64,000 nucleotides of DNA from Hyalella azteca. Its lineage: Eukaryota > Arthropoda > Malacostraca > Amphipoda > Hyalellidae. The translations under genes and the position numbers were made by a program. Every line of letters starts with the position of its first letter. Position 1 is the first letter of the stretch. The DNA is taken from contig NW_025947290.1 in assembly GCF_000764305.2 (NCBI RefSeq), positions 46,246 through 110,245 of the forward strand, given 5' to 3'. Under the pieces are notes generated by a model, which worked only from the letters and a program-made list of their open reading frames with translations, did no database searches and was not told the DNA's origin. Shown here in pieces: positions 36,957 to 49,500 of the stretch.

Positions 36957-37643
36957 TAATGCATCAGCAAACTGCTAAGAAACTTAAGGGGCTTTTGCAT
37001 ATTGCACGAGAACAATTTTATAAATTTAACGCGAGAAATGATCCTTACAATAATCATATATATATTTATCTAATCTTGTGTGTGCGCGACTGGGTTTGTG
37101 CGTAGGAAGAGTGACACCACAAATATATCGGGCGCGTATCCACGATATTGATCGTGTCGTATATTACCAGAACTTGACATTATATTTTTAATGGGAGAGT
37201 TGGAAAGGTTTGGAGGAAATGATTGCAATGAAAATTGGATTTGATTTGGCAATCGGTACATATAAATTCAATTTAAAGACACAGAATAGATATTTCCATG
37301 TTTTGAAACAATTTAATGCAAGTCCTATCTTTTATCTTTTATGTAAAATGTTGGTTGAAAAGAAAACATAAGCTTTATTATTATTAAGGGGATTTGGGAT
37401 TCCCAGAACAACGGGCTATAAACTAACAGGATTCCAAAATTACATGAACCGTCAAATTTAGGCAACGGCAGAAGAACTTCCTTATGGAAATCGCGTTATG
37501 CACGGGAACAGGTTCCTATTTTGGTATATACATTAACTGTGGCGCTGCATGTTGCTAACTTGGGGTCATAGGCTCTCAGCATGTCAAGGCATACATGTTT
37601 ATAATCATGGCAATGGAGCAGTAGAAGAACATCTTCAGGTGCG
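36957..37643. repeat. Dispersed repeat (copy 2 of CNBP intron 2 sequence)
   Basis: Same orientation as the segment at 26510-27350 and collinear with it apart from two internal length differences. Neither flanking CNBP exon is present here. Confidence 0.85.
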
Positions 37644-40627
37644 AGCAGAGAGTTTTTTAGACTCTCCAGTCTCTCCCTCAAGTTCATTTTTGAGTCCTAT
37701 TGGTAGACCAGTAAAGTATCCTGGATACCAGCATTACCAGACTTAAGAAATTGGTTTAAATCTTGAGTAAATGAAGAAATTAAAAATGAACTGATTCTAA
37801 AAAAGCCCTGGTTTGCCACTATGGAGGTGACAGAATTACCTACGATGTCGCCTGTCGGAATATACCGCGTTTACCCTAATTTACAAGGGCCATAGGTGAT
37901 AGGAAGACAAGGCTTAAAAATTGGAAAGAATCTGCTTAAAAAACAATTAGGTCCTACTACCTACTATACTCTAAAATAAATGTTGTTAGTGGGTGGCTGT
38001 TTCTTCTTGAAACAATGAAGAAACTTCCTGGCATTTGAGGTAACAAATAACTTGAAAAGTATTGCAAAAATAAGGTCATCAATATATTAGGTTACCTATT
38101 CCTAAATATTGCTGCAAAAAAATATTTTTGGCAGATGTCATGTCGGTTTCTAGCTAGGGCTACTTGAAAAAAACAAGAAACTTCCTGACCTGTGTGGTAA
38201 GTGGTAACAAATAAAAGAAATAGAAGGGTAAATAGAAAAACATGATCACCAATGAGCGGACTATGATTTTTACAGCAAAGTGATCTAGACGAAACATTTA
38301 TCAATCAAATTAACACATTACTTTGCTCAACACAACTTTTGGGCACGAGAAACAACGATCCAAGCCCACATGGTCCCAATCTTCGGAACTCGCGATAGCC
38401 AAAATATTGCTCCGGCAACTGAAGACAAAATATCATACCAAAGGAGATAAAGACACACAATTACTTCATAAAATGATACTTGAAAATTATTTAAACGATA
38501 GACTGCAAGAATTTTATACCAACATGCTATTTTAAGACCGCATTTAGAAAATATGAAGAGCTTACCTCTAAGTACGTCCTCCGCCGCTCAATCATTTACA
38601 TTGCTTGAGAAAGTTTCGAATGCACTGCACAAACGCATGCGCCCAAATGATAACTTCTTTTTAAGCATATAAAACATCGGTACACATAAAAGAGTAAATA
38701 TTCCAACAACTATTCACCTGATAATTTGTTTTACGTATCCCATACTCCTTAAGAAACCGTAATTAAAACCATAAACGTAACAAAATTAAAATGTTCGGTT
38801 TCGTGAAAGTTACGAACGGAATCGAACATAAAACGAAAGCAACTAGAAAGAAAGAATTGAGAATAGACTATTGTAAAACCCTATAATTAAAATAAAAGCA
38901 AATTATAGAATTTGAAATTGGTACTTAGTAGAATCAATTCAAATCCATTTTTGTCCATAAAAAATCATAATGTTCCGTACAGCATCTGACCGGTCGGACA
39001 AAAACACGTGAGCGTTAGCGCGGATCACAACGTGGGACAGTCCAGCCGTGAACCTGCTCTACACCTGCTTTAATTAAATCTGTGCTGAATGATTTTAAGG
39101 TAGCATTCAGCGCAGGTTTAAGCAGGTGTAGCGTAGGTTCAAGGCCAGACTGTCCCGCGCTGCATCTGCCAGAACCCGCTTAAAAAACAATTACTATGCA
39201 TATATTTCATGAAAATGTTTAACTAATTGACTAATGGTAATTACTTTGAATGTCAATCAGACGAAGGAAACAAACTAAATTTCTACCGATAATCCTGACT
39301 TCTCAGGTCTAGTGAACGCAGAGCTAACCATGAATTCATCAAATTTTTTCGAAAGTTAAGGTACTATTATTTAATTGTAAAAAATTTAAAATTCGCAAAC
39401 TTAGCCGCATATATATCCCCTGTGTTAATATTTTTTTTGATCAGTTTGTCTCATTATTAACACAGTTTTTTTAGGATATCATGTACAATGCTACTAGCGA
39501 AATAATTGATCAAACCTAGATTCTTTATCGTGCGTAGGTTTGATCAGACGTCCTTGAAGCATAATTTCATACATGTAAATGCTTGACTCCGCAGAAAAAT
39601 TTAATCCCTCTTTGATTTTATAAATGTAAGTATAACCTATGAACAGCTAGAGTTTTTACTTGGGACTTAGTAGTCGAAAAGAATCAAGTCTCAAACTTGA
39701 GTCGTAAGTCTCTCAAGGCCTTCACACGGGAAGGCACTAGCATGACAATGACTTTGAAGAGAGAGATCTTAAGAGTACCTTTAGATAATTTGCAAGTTGA
39801 AGTGAAAATAGTCACCGACAAGTCACCTTATTCCGTCACAACTCGCCTAAATCATGGTCTGCAGGCTCGACCAACAAAGGAAGCGAAAAGCCAGCTGATA
39901 AATCTATTCATGACCCTTTTTACTAGTGTTGTCCGTGAGGGAAAGATGCCGCAAGTAACGCCGATATTTGAGAATTTTACAGAGATTAAAGGTGACCCTA
40001 AAGGCCTAAACGATCAAGCGGGTCTGAAGCTCGCGTCAATCGATTGACGCGCGCTTCAATCAACATCATTCGGGCCTTCAATCTTTTGATCAAAACCTTC
40101 GTCTCAACGTATTCGGAAATGGGATTTGCAAACACTTGCTGCTCGTCGCTCGTGATTGTTTTTTTTTTTTTTGAGCTTGATAGTTAGCAATGGTTTCAAA
40201 TACGGATTTGCCCTTCTTCTCAGGCTTTTCCTAAAATTGGTTGCCTTCTAGCGAAAAAATAGAACAGAAAAAACGACGGTGGCCAAAAGTAGTGTATAAA
40301 GATAGAAATCGTTTTCTCATGAACATTTATGGCATTTTCCGCGGGATAAGCAACCAGAGGACTATAGGAATGTTTTGCGAGTGAACATATAGAAAGCTTT
40401 TATTATCAGCTGGAGTTAGTACAGCCCGACATCGAGGAGAATGATACAGATATGCGTGAGGCGATTCCTGCAAGCGAGACATCAACTATCACGCTGAGGT
40501 ACCCAGGTACATGTAGTATCTGGAATGAGTAAGTAGATCAAATTTAACTGCGCCATCGCTGCTCAGACTATTGAGTCTATCATAATGTAAACTTTCTCAG
40601 CAATAACGAAGGCAGTAAAGGAAAACA
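37644..40627. other. Repeat-bearing spacer
   Basis: No supported gene. It contains a short local duplication near 37990-38230 (GAAACTTCCTG contexts) and a fold-back at 39034-39156. A lone 116-codon ORF at 39697-40047 has no recognisable domain. Confidence 0.5.
39034..39156. repeat. Imperfect fold-back repeat (hairpin/MITE-like)
   Basis: The left arm 39034-39091 (starts GGGACAGTCCAGCCGTGAAC, ends GCTGAATG) pairs with the right arm 39104-39156 (starts CATTCAGCGCAGG, ends GACTGTCCC) around a 12-base loop, with several mismatches and small gaps. The layout fits a MITE or fold-back element. Confidence 0.85.
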
Positions 40628-40976
40628 AGGAATTGCGCTGCAACTTCTCCACGCGACAAAATTTTTTCTCGCTTCGAATCACCGACATGTGGAACAGCCT
40701 CCCCGATGACATCGTTGGAGCTCCAAGTATGAACGCGTTCAAGAACAGACTAGATAAAGCTATGGAAAAATATATGTTCAGATTTGAAATGCCTAGCTCC
40801 TTATCGAACCCGGTGGAAGTCTAGTAGCTATTTCAAACTATCGCCAGTCATGAAAAGATCCGATCAAATGATACGAGTTTAGATCTATGAACAAGGCACG
40901 AAAAGGAAAAGAATAGCGACAGGCCACATCAGGCCTACATTTTCAGCGCCGACATCATTATGTTATGTTATGTTAA
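40628..40976 (+). mobile_element. 5'-truncated LINE 3' end (copy 1)
   Basis: It encodes the C-terminal tail of a non-LTR retrotransposon reverse transcriptase ORF: STRQNFFSLRITDMWNSLPD then GAPSMNAFKNRL, ending SNPVEV-stop at 40824. A ~150-base 3' tail follows, ending in ATGTT repeats (about 40957-40976). The 'RQNFFS.R..WNSLP..V..APS...FK..L' pattern is common at the end of CR1/jockey-type ORF2. Strong 5' truncation is usual for LINE insertions. Confidence 0.85.
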
Positions 40977-41414
40977 GACAAACAAATGACCTCCCTGTTA
41001 AGAGTAACCGGGAAGTTCACATTCAACGGTTCTGCACGCCATGGTGCAGGGAAATGTTTGCAGGAAATACCTCTAAACGATCAATCATCTCCTTCAACCG
41101 CTTGAATCATTAAAATTTTCTACTAATCACCACCAAGTCAAACGGGTTCCTACACGGTCAATCGGGCTCGAGTCAATCGTTTAACGCAAATTATTTATTG
41201 GTCAAGCCGCTTGATCGTCTTGATCGTTTAGTGACACCTTAAAATTCATTTACAGTCATATTAAGTCGCTCTGCTGGTTGTGAAGTTTCAGAGTGAGTTG
41301 ACCTCCAATTGATGGGTCGTTTAGGCGTAGATTTTTGCGTTCGATTCCAGCTTAATTCCTGCGACAGTTCTGGTCAAAATCAGCGTGGTTGCTGGGCGGT
41401 TAAGTGGCCCGTAA

Positions 41415-41651
41415 GCTAAAAAGGGCACTAGCACTACGAAGTAGCACTACGCACTACAAGCCGTTGTGCGACATGGAACACTACGGTTGGCATGCTAAAT
41501 AGGGCACTAGCACTATGAAGTAGCGCTACGCACTACAAGCCATAGTGCGGCATGGAACACTACGGTTGGCATGCTAAATAGGGCACTAGCACTATGAAGT
41601 AGCACTACGCACTGCAAGCCATAGTGCGGCATGGAACACTACGGCTGGTAT
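41415..41651. repeat. 3 x 79-bp tandem repeat
   Basis: Three nearly identical 79-base units, each starting GCTAAATAGGGCACTAGCAC and containing CATAGTGCGGCATGGAACAC. A fourth unit start at 41652 diverges after a few bases. No ORF or known function. Confidence 0.93.
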
Positions 41652-42476
41652 GCTAAATTGGGCCAAAAGCATAACGCGCACTACAAAAATCTGAAGTGTC
41701 CTTCACACCGCACTTCACGACGACACTACGGGGGACGCAGTATAGACCCCTGAATAGCCTTTGCCCATAATTCAATATCTATTCCTTTCCGCTCGTAATC
41801 ACGCTAGAGGGCATATTAGCCTGTGTGATTAAGTGCCTAAAGCCATAGGTGCCATTTCCCTTCCTGGAAATGAATCAATCAGCTAGATAACATCAAGCCG
41901 CCGAAGCAAAAGCCGTGGGCAAATAGCCAAAATGTTGCGTGCTTGCATTAAACACAGCCTGGGAGTCTTCGCTCAAGACATCGTCAAGAAATATGCTTAG
42001 TACCCAACTACCACTTACTGTATTCTTCTACTGAGATGGTAACCTTGAAAGAAGTAGGCAATCCAGTCAAGTCTTAGGAACGCTTTCATATTGGAGAATT
42101 TCAACACTAATAGCTGTCTCCCCGTTTAATCGAATAGAAAATTTCAAGTTTTTATCATGTAAACTCCAAACGTTAGAGGAAAGGATAAAAGAGCAAGTTT
42201 TAATTAAAAATTTCTTGATTAAAGTTAGATTTGTCACATTTATTAGCGTCTGCAGAATCAGTGCTTGACGGAGGAAATTCGAACGTGCTGAATGCAAGTC
42301 CTATATTATGTAAATATTGCGTTCAAAACTGGGTGACTAAGTCATCGTGCCAATTCCCGCAAGGATGAAACTTCCTTCGTTGATTACACGCTAAAAACGT
42401 TGAATTCTATTGTCAGCAACTAATGTAGAAATGATGTAGCATAAATCTTACTGCTATGCTGAAGTAATAGGTTTCA

Positions 42477-42868
42477 CCATAACATAACATAACATAATGA
42501 TGTCGGCGCTGAAATGTAGGCCTGATGTGGCCTGTCGCAGATTCTTTTCCTTTTCGTGCCTTGTTCATAGATCTAAACTCGTGTCATTTGACCGGATATT
42601 TTCATGACTGGCGATAGTTTGAAGTAGCTACTAGACTTCCACCGGGTTCGATAAGGAGCTAGGCATTTCAAATCTGAACATATATTTTTCCATAACTTTA
42701 CCTAGTCTGTTCTTGAACGCGTTCATACTTGGAGCTCCAACGATGTCATCGGGGAGGCTGTTCCACATGTCGGTGATTCGAAGCGAGAAGAAATTTTGTC
42801 GCGTGGAGAAGATGCAGCGCAATTTTTTTAGCTTATAGCCGTGGCCCCTGGACAGCATTAAACCGCAG
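42477..42868 (-). mobile_element. 5'-truncated LINE 3' end (copy 2, opposite strand)
   Basis: Minus-strand copy of the same LINE family, starting slightly further upstream: RGHGYKLKKLRCIFSTRQNF, WNSLPDDIVGAPSMNAFKNR, same SNPVEV-stop, then the same 3' tail ending in ATGTT repeats (42477-42498). Protein identity to copy 1 is very high, so both are recent. Confidence 0.87.
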
Positions 42869-43544
42869 CTGCCACGTATCAGCCCAGTTAACTATGCTGT
42901 CAAGATCATCTTGCAATTGCGCTTTATTTGACACATTCTTCACTGTAATTTGACACATTCTTCACCATGTAAGAAATATCAATTGCAATTGACATTATGC
43001 GAGTTTCCTTATAGTTACAATATAAGAGGATGCTACATTTAAGTCAAACTAAATCCTTTGCTTATTGTCACTATAACGTGAGTATTACCATTGCCAGTTC
43101 CAGTAAACGCAACATGAAATACAAATGTAGTACGTGGGAAATGACGAATGAAAAGCTCCCTCGATAATACGAGGGATATTTTGTAACTTTCGTGGCTGGC
43201 ATATGGAATGGCCATCTTACATAACCAAGTGCCATTACACTGCCTTCAATGTGGTTCATATAAATGACGGTACATTATTCAACCAATTGTCAAAACGATC
43301 AGCTAAAAAACACAACTTTGATCAATTTTGATGGCACGCACAGGTTGGTAATGGCAAATTTCTGGTGCATTAATGCCATTCATAGTTCTAACCACGGGAA
43401 GGTATAAAACATTCGTACGATACCACATTCGGATCAGTTAGGTTCAATCCGCATCATTATTCATGACCCTAAATTCTACTTAGATGATAAAACATTGGGA
43501 ATATAAAAGAAGAGCCAGCTTCTTGGAGCACTGGAAGTTGGTTC
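42869..43544. other. Spacer downstream of the 43.5-54.2 kb gene
   Basis: No supported gene. If the last exon at 43545 actually uses a GTGAGA donor near its end, further exons of that gene could lie here, but I could not identify one. Confidence 0.4.
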
Positions 43545-46500
43545 TCACAAGGTACATATTGGCCGGTAAAGCCCTATGTCGCCGCACAGTCTCATACGCA
43601 GCATAGGCACCGCCTTCACGGCTACTGAGATGTGCGTCAAAAAGTTGGCGCAGTCGCACACTAAAATGTAGCGCAGGATGCCGTTTCTTGGGGAGGATTT
43701 GTGTAAAGTGAAGCGTCGCAACTCCAAGTCTTGGGTCAGGCTTCGGTAGAGAGTCTTAGCCCCTGGAAATAAATGCTGTTTAAGATCGGTCACATTGTTG
43801 CACTGATTTCTGCAATTGACACTTGACTATCAAGTTCTAAATTCAGAAGAAATAATTTCAGTTTAGAGTGAAGAAATTATGAGATATGGCGATACTATTT
43901 TTGTTAATATGTCATTCTACGGACACACATTGTACATGATTGATCAGTGCCGCTACACGGTATCCACCAAACACATATTATAAATGATTGTTCAATGCCG
44001 CTGCATAGTTTTCTACAGAGATGCTGTACATGACTGTTCGGTGCCGCGACACGGTAGTTGCCAAAAATTTTGTATGGGATGGATCATTACTTCTATTATT
44101 TGTCATTTATGGAAAATGTGGTGATGCTACTGTTACTAAGATTTTAATTTAAGTTATGAAATTCAAGATAAGCCTCGTTGCACTGCACCCAATACCTGTC
44201 CATGTGAGCCAGTTGCGTTCGAACTTTTGGCCGTCATCGCCCTCGAAGACCCGGTACACGGTGATGATGTAACCTGTGGACGCGCTGTTCGCCCTCCTAG
44301 ACAACTTCTCTGCAGGCGTAATGCAAGTTACACGAATTAAATACTCAATTTATCACACGAGTAGAATGCACTAGCGTTTAATGCTAGTTACACGGATTAA
44401 ATACTTCATTTTTAACACGGGTAGCAAGCATGATATACATGAGTATCACGTGCAACGTTAATATTCGAGTGAAATGCTGGTGGTTCGTTAAGATCTGACA
44501 AAACTTGAACATTGCACTAGTGTAAAAGAGCCCATCCAGGCATATGACGATAAAACAACGTTGATTACGAACCGATTTCGTCGAAATAACGTTGAATCGA
44601 CGTTATTTCAACGTCAAGTGCCCGGCGGGAGCATGACCAACCTAGAGGTGGACGGGCAAGCGTGACGACCTCGTCGTACACGTCGAAGAAGTGGTCGCAG
44701 GTGTAGCCGGTCCTCGTGGGGTCCAGGAACTCGAGTGTGTGTTGCCGCACCTTCTTGATGACGCTCGTAGCGTCGCACGCTCGCACGTCTACAATCCACA
44801 CGATCATGAACGAGAACTCGACTGCAGGAGGACATAAACAGGCTGCAGTTAAGGAAGATTTTGTTCATTATATTTATCTTTAAGTGGATTAAATTAAATG
44901 GAAAATAAGGAGGAAATAGCAAGGCTTCGCTTAAGAGTCAGGTGGAGCGGTCGCTGAACGCCGCATCGAGCCCACACGGCCTCACGGGGTTAAAATTTCT
45001 CGGGCCAGGCTCTGCCTTCTAACGGCTGGCTGCACATTCCCCTCCTCTACTCCCCCTCCTCTACATTTTTAATCAGCGAGCGTCATACTACTAATTTTTC
45101 TACGAAATTGTACTCTTTTATCAAATTGGTTGTTTTCTTACTAATAACCTTATCTTAACAACATTTTCATATTATTGAAGATGCATGGAAACATGCATTG
45201 TTAGTTTAGACCCTTTAAAAGACTCCGCAGCTTCAGACAAGGGCTTTGAAAGCTGATCGAAAGGAACTGCGAAGAGAAGAGGGAGGGAAGAAGGAATGTT
45301 TACCTTGAACGACAAAAGATTTATTGCCATATAGGGTAGGCTGCGCCTACACCCGGTACGACAATGAGTCAGGTCTTGCTTAAATCTACGGAATTTTCAC
45401 TCACCACTAATAATGTCGACTAATATCTAATGCTAAAAGAATGATTCAGAAATGCTTTGTGTAGAGATCAATGAAGAATAAATAGTTAAATTAACTTGTG
45501 TCGCGAAAATGTTAGAAAATGTTGTCGCGCTGGAAAAAGTCGCTCATTTAACGATCTTCATATGGTTTAAAATTTTTGTTCGTGATAAAAGTGATAATAC
45601 ATAGTTTACATAATATATCTTACTGTCCTTTAATTGGAAATAATTAGCCAGATCGCCATTCCAAATTTCAGACTTGTATCTTATTTAGGAGGAGAGTTAT
45701 TGGTTGCCTTTATTGTTAAGAACCCTCGTAGGGATTAACGCGCCTGGCGGCCGCTCCACCGGCCTCTTAAGGACCTGATTGAAAGCCGTGTGAAGTCTGA
45801 GAGCGAGGTTTTCGCGACCATCGTGTAAAATCCTTGATCTGCCCGAAGCTCGGCCAGTCGCTACCCTCGAGCTTGTACTCTTTGTAATATGATACCCTAC
45901 CCAGCCCCTTTCTTGCGGCAACTGGTCGCTTTCAGGTGGCCGAGGAATGGCCAACGGTCGGCTATAACTAATTGGACTAGGCCGACCACTGGCCACGTAT
46001 GTATTATTATTCGCCTCTCATTGAGTTCCCGACACCATGCCGCCCGTCGTGAACTGACAGTCGAGTAATTTACGAAGCCCTCTTTCCCCTCAAACTTTCT
46101 CACAACGCCTCTATTTGAGCAGCTAGTATGCGGGATTTTCCCCGCGTATCAGCAGGCTCGATCATAACTATTTTTTGAGAAAGAATATTTACAACAAGGA
46201 GCTGATCAAGGAATGCCGAGTATACCATTCAATGGAAAATAAAAATTGCAACCCTTTTACATCTCGAAAAAAGTAAAAAAGTGGCAGACTTGATGAAAAA
46301 AACCTCAAACCCAAAACTTGGTCGAGAAAACCTCGCTCTCAGACTTCGCTCGGCTTTCAATCAGGGCCTTAAGGGATATTTTACTCAGTGACATTATTAG
46401 ATCACTCGCTTAAATGGAAAATACTTCAGAAATGATGCATGTAAGAGGTTTTGCTAAGTACGATGACACTATACAAACAAACTTCAGAAGAAGCTTGTTT

Positions 46501-49500
46501 GAAGGTATAATCGATCGTATTAACACTATTGACAACACTATCGATCTCTGCAAAGTAAGACAATGTTAATGCTAAGGTCACACATCTAAAATAAAACCAA
46601 GGGGCACGATGCCAAAAAGGGAAGCGAAACCTCGCTGAGTCGCACACGAAACTTGGCGCTGAGAAGAGAGTTAATTAACGCACCAATTCGCACGCACGTG
46701 GCCGCTCGAGCGTGTTACGACGCACAGCTGCTCGGTTGTTCGAGGAAGGATTATAAAAATACGTGACTTAACCTAGCGATGAAGCGTGACTTATCCGAGC
46801 GATACAGCGGGTCTTTAACCGAGCGATACAGCGTGATTTATCCGAGCGATATAGCGGGGCTTAATCGAGCGATACACCGTGACTTATCAGAGCGATGCAG
46901 CGTGTCATAACCGAGCGATACAGCGTGACTTATCCGAGCGATACAGCGGGGCTTAACCAAGCGATACAGCGTAACTTATCCGAGCGATGCAGCGTGATTT
47001 AACCGAGCGATACAGCGTGTCATAACCGAGCGATACAGCGGGGCTTATCCGAACGATACAGCGTGTCATATCCGAGCGATACAGCGGGGCTTAAGTGAGC
47101 GATGCAGCGCGTGGAATATAGGCGCGCGATGAGAAGAGATGACGTATGAATTACCTTTAGCCATAGAAGGGAAGATTCCCTCAGACAAAGAACACTAAAC
47201 TTGACAGGCGAGATCGAATTTATAACGAGCGTGCAACAGGACAGCGAAACAATGAACATAATGGGCAAATCAAAGGAAACACAGGAGCAAGTAATTTGAG
47301 ACGTGTTAATAGCTCGTTTGATTGACGAGACGATATAAGGAGAGAGGTTGCAAGTTCCAGAGAAATATTCTTTAAAATATAAACCAGCACAAATTATGCT
47401 AAAAATATTAGTTAAATAAGAGTGGAGATCAAGTGTTAAAGAATTCTAGACTGCAGAGGTATAAGGAGCTACTAAAAAGAGAAATCATACTATAGAGTGC
47501 TTGAAAACACCGTTCGAGATCGAACAAAATCACTGAGAAACGTTACTACAATGAAAATTAAATTTTGTAATATGCAAAGGAGATTAAATGACAGGAATAG
47601 TGACAAATTTATAACGAAATAAATATGGTCATAACACAGATGAAGTTCGATGAGAAATAATAGAAAAAATAGAGATAAAAGGATTCCTTTTTTAATTTAA
47701 TGCAACCCGATGAAAAAAAACAGTCCCAGGACAGATCAAAACGCAAATAACAAATGAAACCGTCAAGACCTTGAGCTCATGGGACTCACAAACCGTAAGA
47801 CTAGCTCAAGGTTTCTTCTTGTCAACACAAGACGCGGTGACACCGTCGACGCTTTGTTTACGTCGCGTGTCGCTTTCAGCTACAGCAGACATGTTAGCAA
47901 TTTAGGACAGGGTTACCCGATGGTCTTTTCATGGGATAAATTCCGCGATTTAGTTTTAAGTTCTGACTTGCGTTGGTCGGCAAAAAATTATTAAGGCGGT
48001 ACATCCATATTGTATTGAACAAAGTAAAAAAAAATAAAATTAAACCTTTGTACCGTAACTTACAAATTAGTATGAAATATTAAATTTTTGGCACTTTCGG
48101 CCTTTTTTGTCCGCGGATTTGATCGTTTTTAAGCCATCTGGCAATCTGTGAAAACATGCTGATGAGCGCGATTTCCTACTCACTAGAAAATCTCTGATCC
48201 ATTGTAATACAATTCCCCTATTCACAGAAATTTCACTTTACGCAACATTCGGTGTTCCGCTCATGCGGAACACTGTCAATTTTTTTGGCAAAATCGAGGT
48301 ACTGCATCCACTGGCTCCCCGTCTGCCAGCAGGCATTGCATAAGTATCAGTGGTGACTTTTTTAGCTGCAATTTGCAAATGAAAGTACACCAACATCGTC
48401 TGAGCGTTTATTTGGGTATTCTAACGAATTGATGACAACGTCGTGACACCTCCCAATACGGCTTAGGTTACGGTGAATGCGCTTATTGTTGTAAAAAATT
48501 AGATGCGATTATTGTTGCTATGGTTGAGTTGTTGTATTTCATAAAGCATTTCATTTAGGCTATTTTACCATGATAAGTTAATTGATCACGTTAGTTTATG
48601 TGTGTCGTTGTGAAATATTACAGAATTAATTGACGATTTAATAGTACTTCAAAACTTTCTGTGGTTTATACTAGTGTAATTTACCTGGTGATACTCGACT
48701 ATTATATTTCGAGATTTGAACCTTTATTATTAGAAGGATGCATAGTGAACACAACAACTTAATTTTAGTATTTCTCATCAGTTATAGTTTGAAGCATCGC
48801 ATGTCTCTCGAGACCAACCTCTGCCGTCCTCGCACTCCTTCTCGAGGTTCATGAGCACCATGCCCTGTAGTTGCGGACACGACACTGCCACGGCCGCTGT
48901 CTTGAAGGCCTGATGTTTTATAAAGTAATTCAGAGTTTCTTGTCTGGGACATGCGTTGATTAACATTCAAAGCTTATATTGACTATACGACAGACAGATG
49001 CTTGAATGAAGTTAAAACCTATTCAATTTCATGGCATAATTGTTTTAGATCTCAATACCGAGAGTATTTATCTTTAATTATTAGGTCATACGACGAGGTT
49101 TTAGTTAAATGACTGTGAATGACGTTCAGCCAATAAATTTATTGAATCTCTCGTACCAATTTTAAGAAATTCCTCAGTTTAATCGCTTACTTAGCTGCAT
49201 TTAGAATGAAATAGTCCTAGAAAGTTGTCTAGTTCTAAAAAGTCATCTGGTTCTAGGTAGATAGTTGTCTAGTTCTAGAACGTTTTTTGTTCTGGAAACT
49301 TTTTTACTTCATGAAACTTTTTTAGTTCCAGAAAGTTGTCGAATTTCAGAACGTAGTCTGACTGTAGTTTAGTTTGAAAAACTACAGTATAAACTGTATC
49401 AATAATACCTTACTGACGCACTCCTTCTGGTGCTTGTGTGGCTCGAAGAGTGGGGACTTCATGGAGGGGAGGAGGGGCTGGCAGGGCGTCATGAGGTGGT

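Noticed and set aside
39697..40047. 116-codon plus-strand ORF
   Set aside because: Longest isolated ORF in the spacer, but no domain, no adjoining exon and no homologue I recognise; chance cannot be excluded.
45697..46103. Two minus-strand ORFs of 68-99 codons
   Set aside because: They overlap the terminal repeats and interior of TTAA element D.
48782..48970. Alternative reading frame (GLQDSGRGSV...) across exon 48819-48909
   Set aside because: The frame reading AFKTAAVAVSCPQLQ connects in phase 0 with a GTCAGT donor of the previous exon and with the next exon, and is more protein-like.
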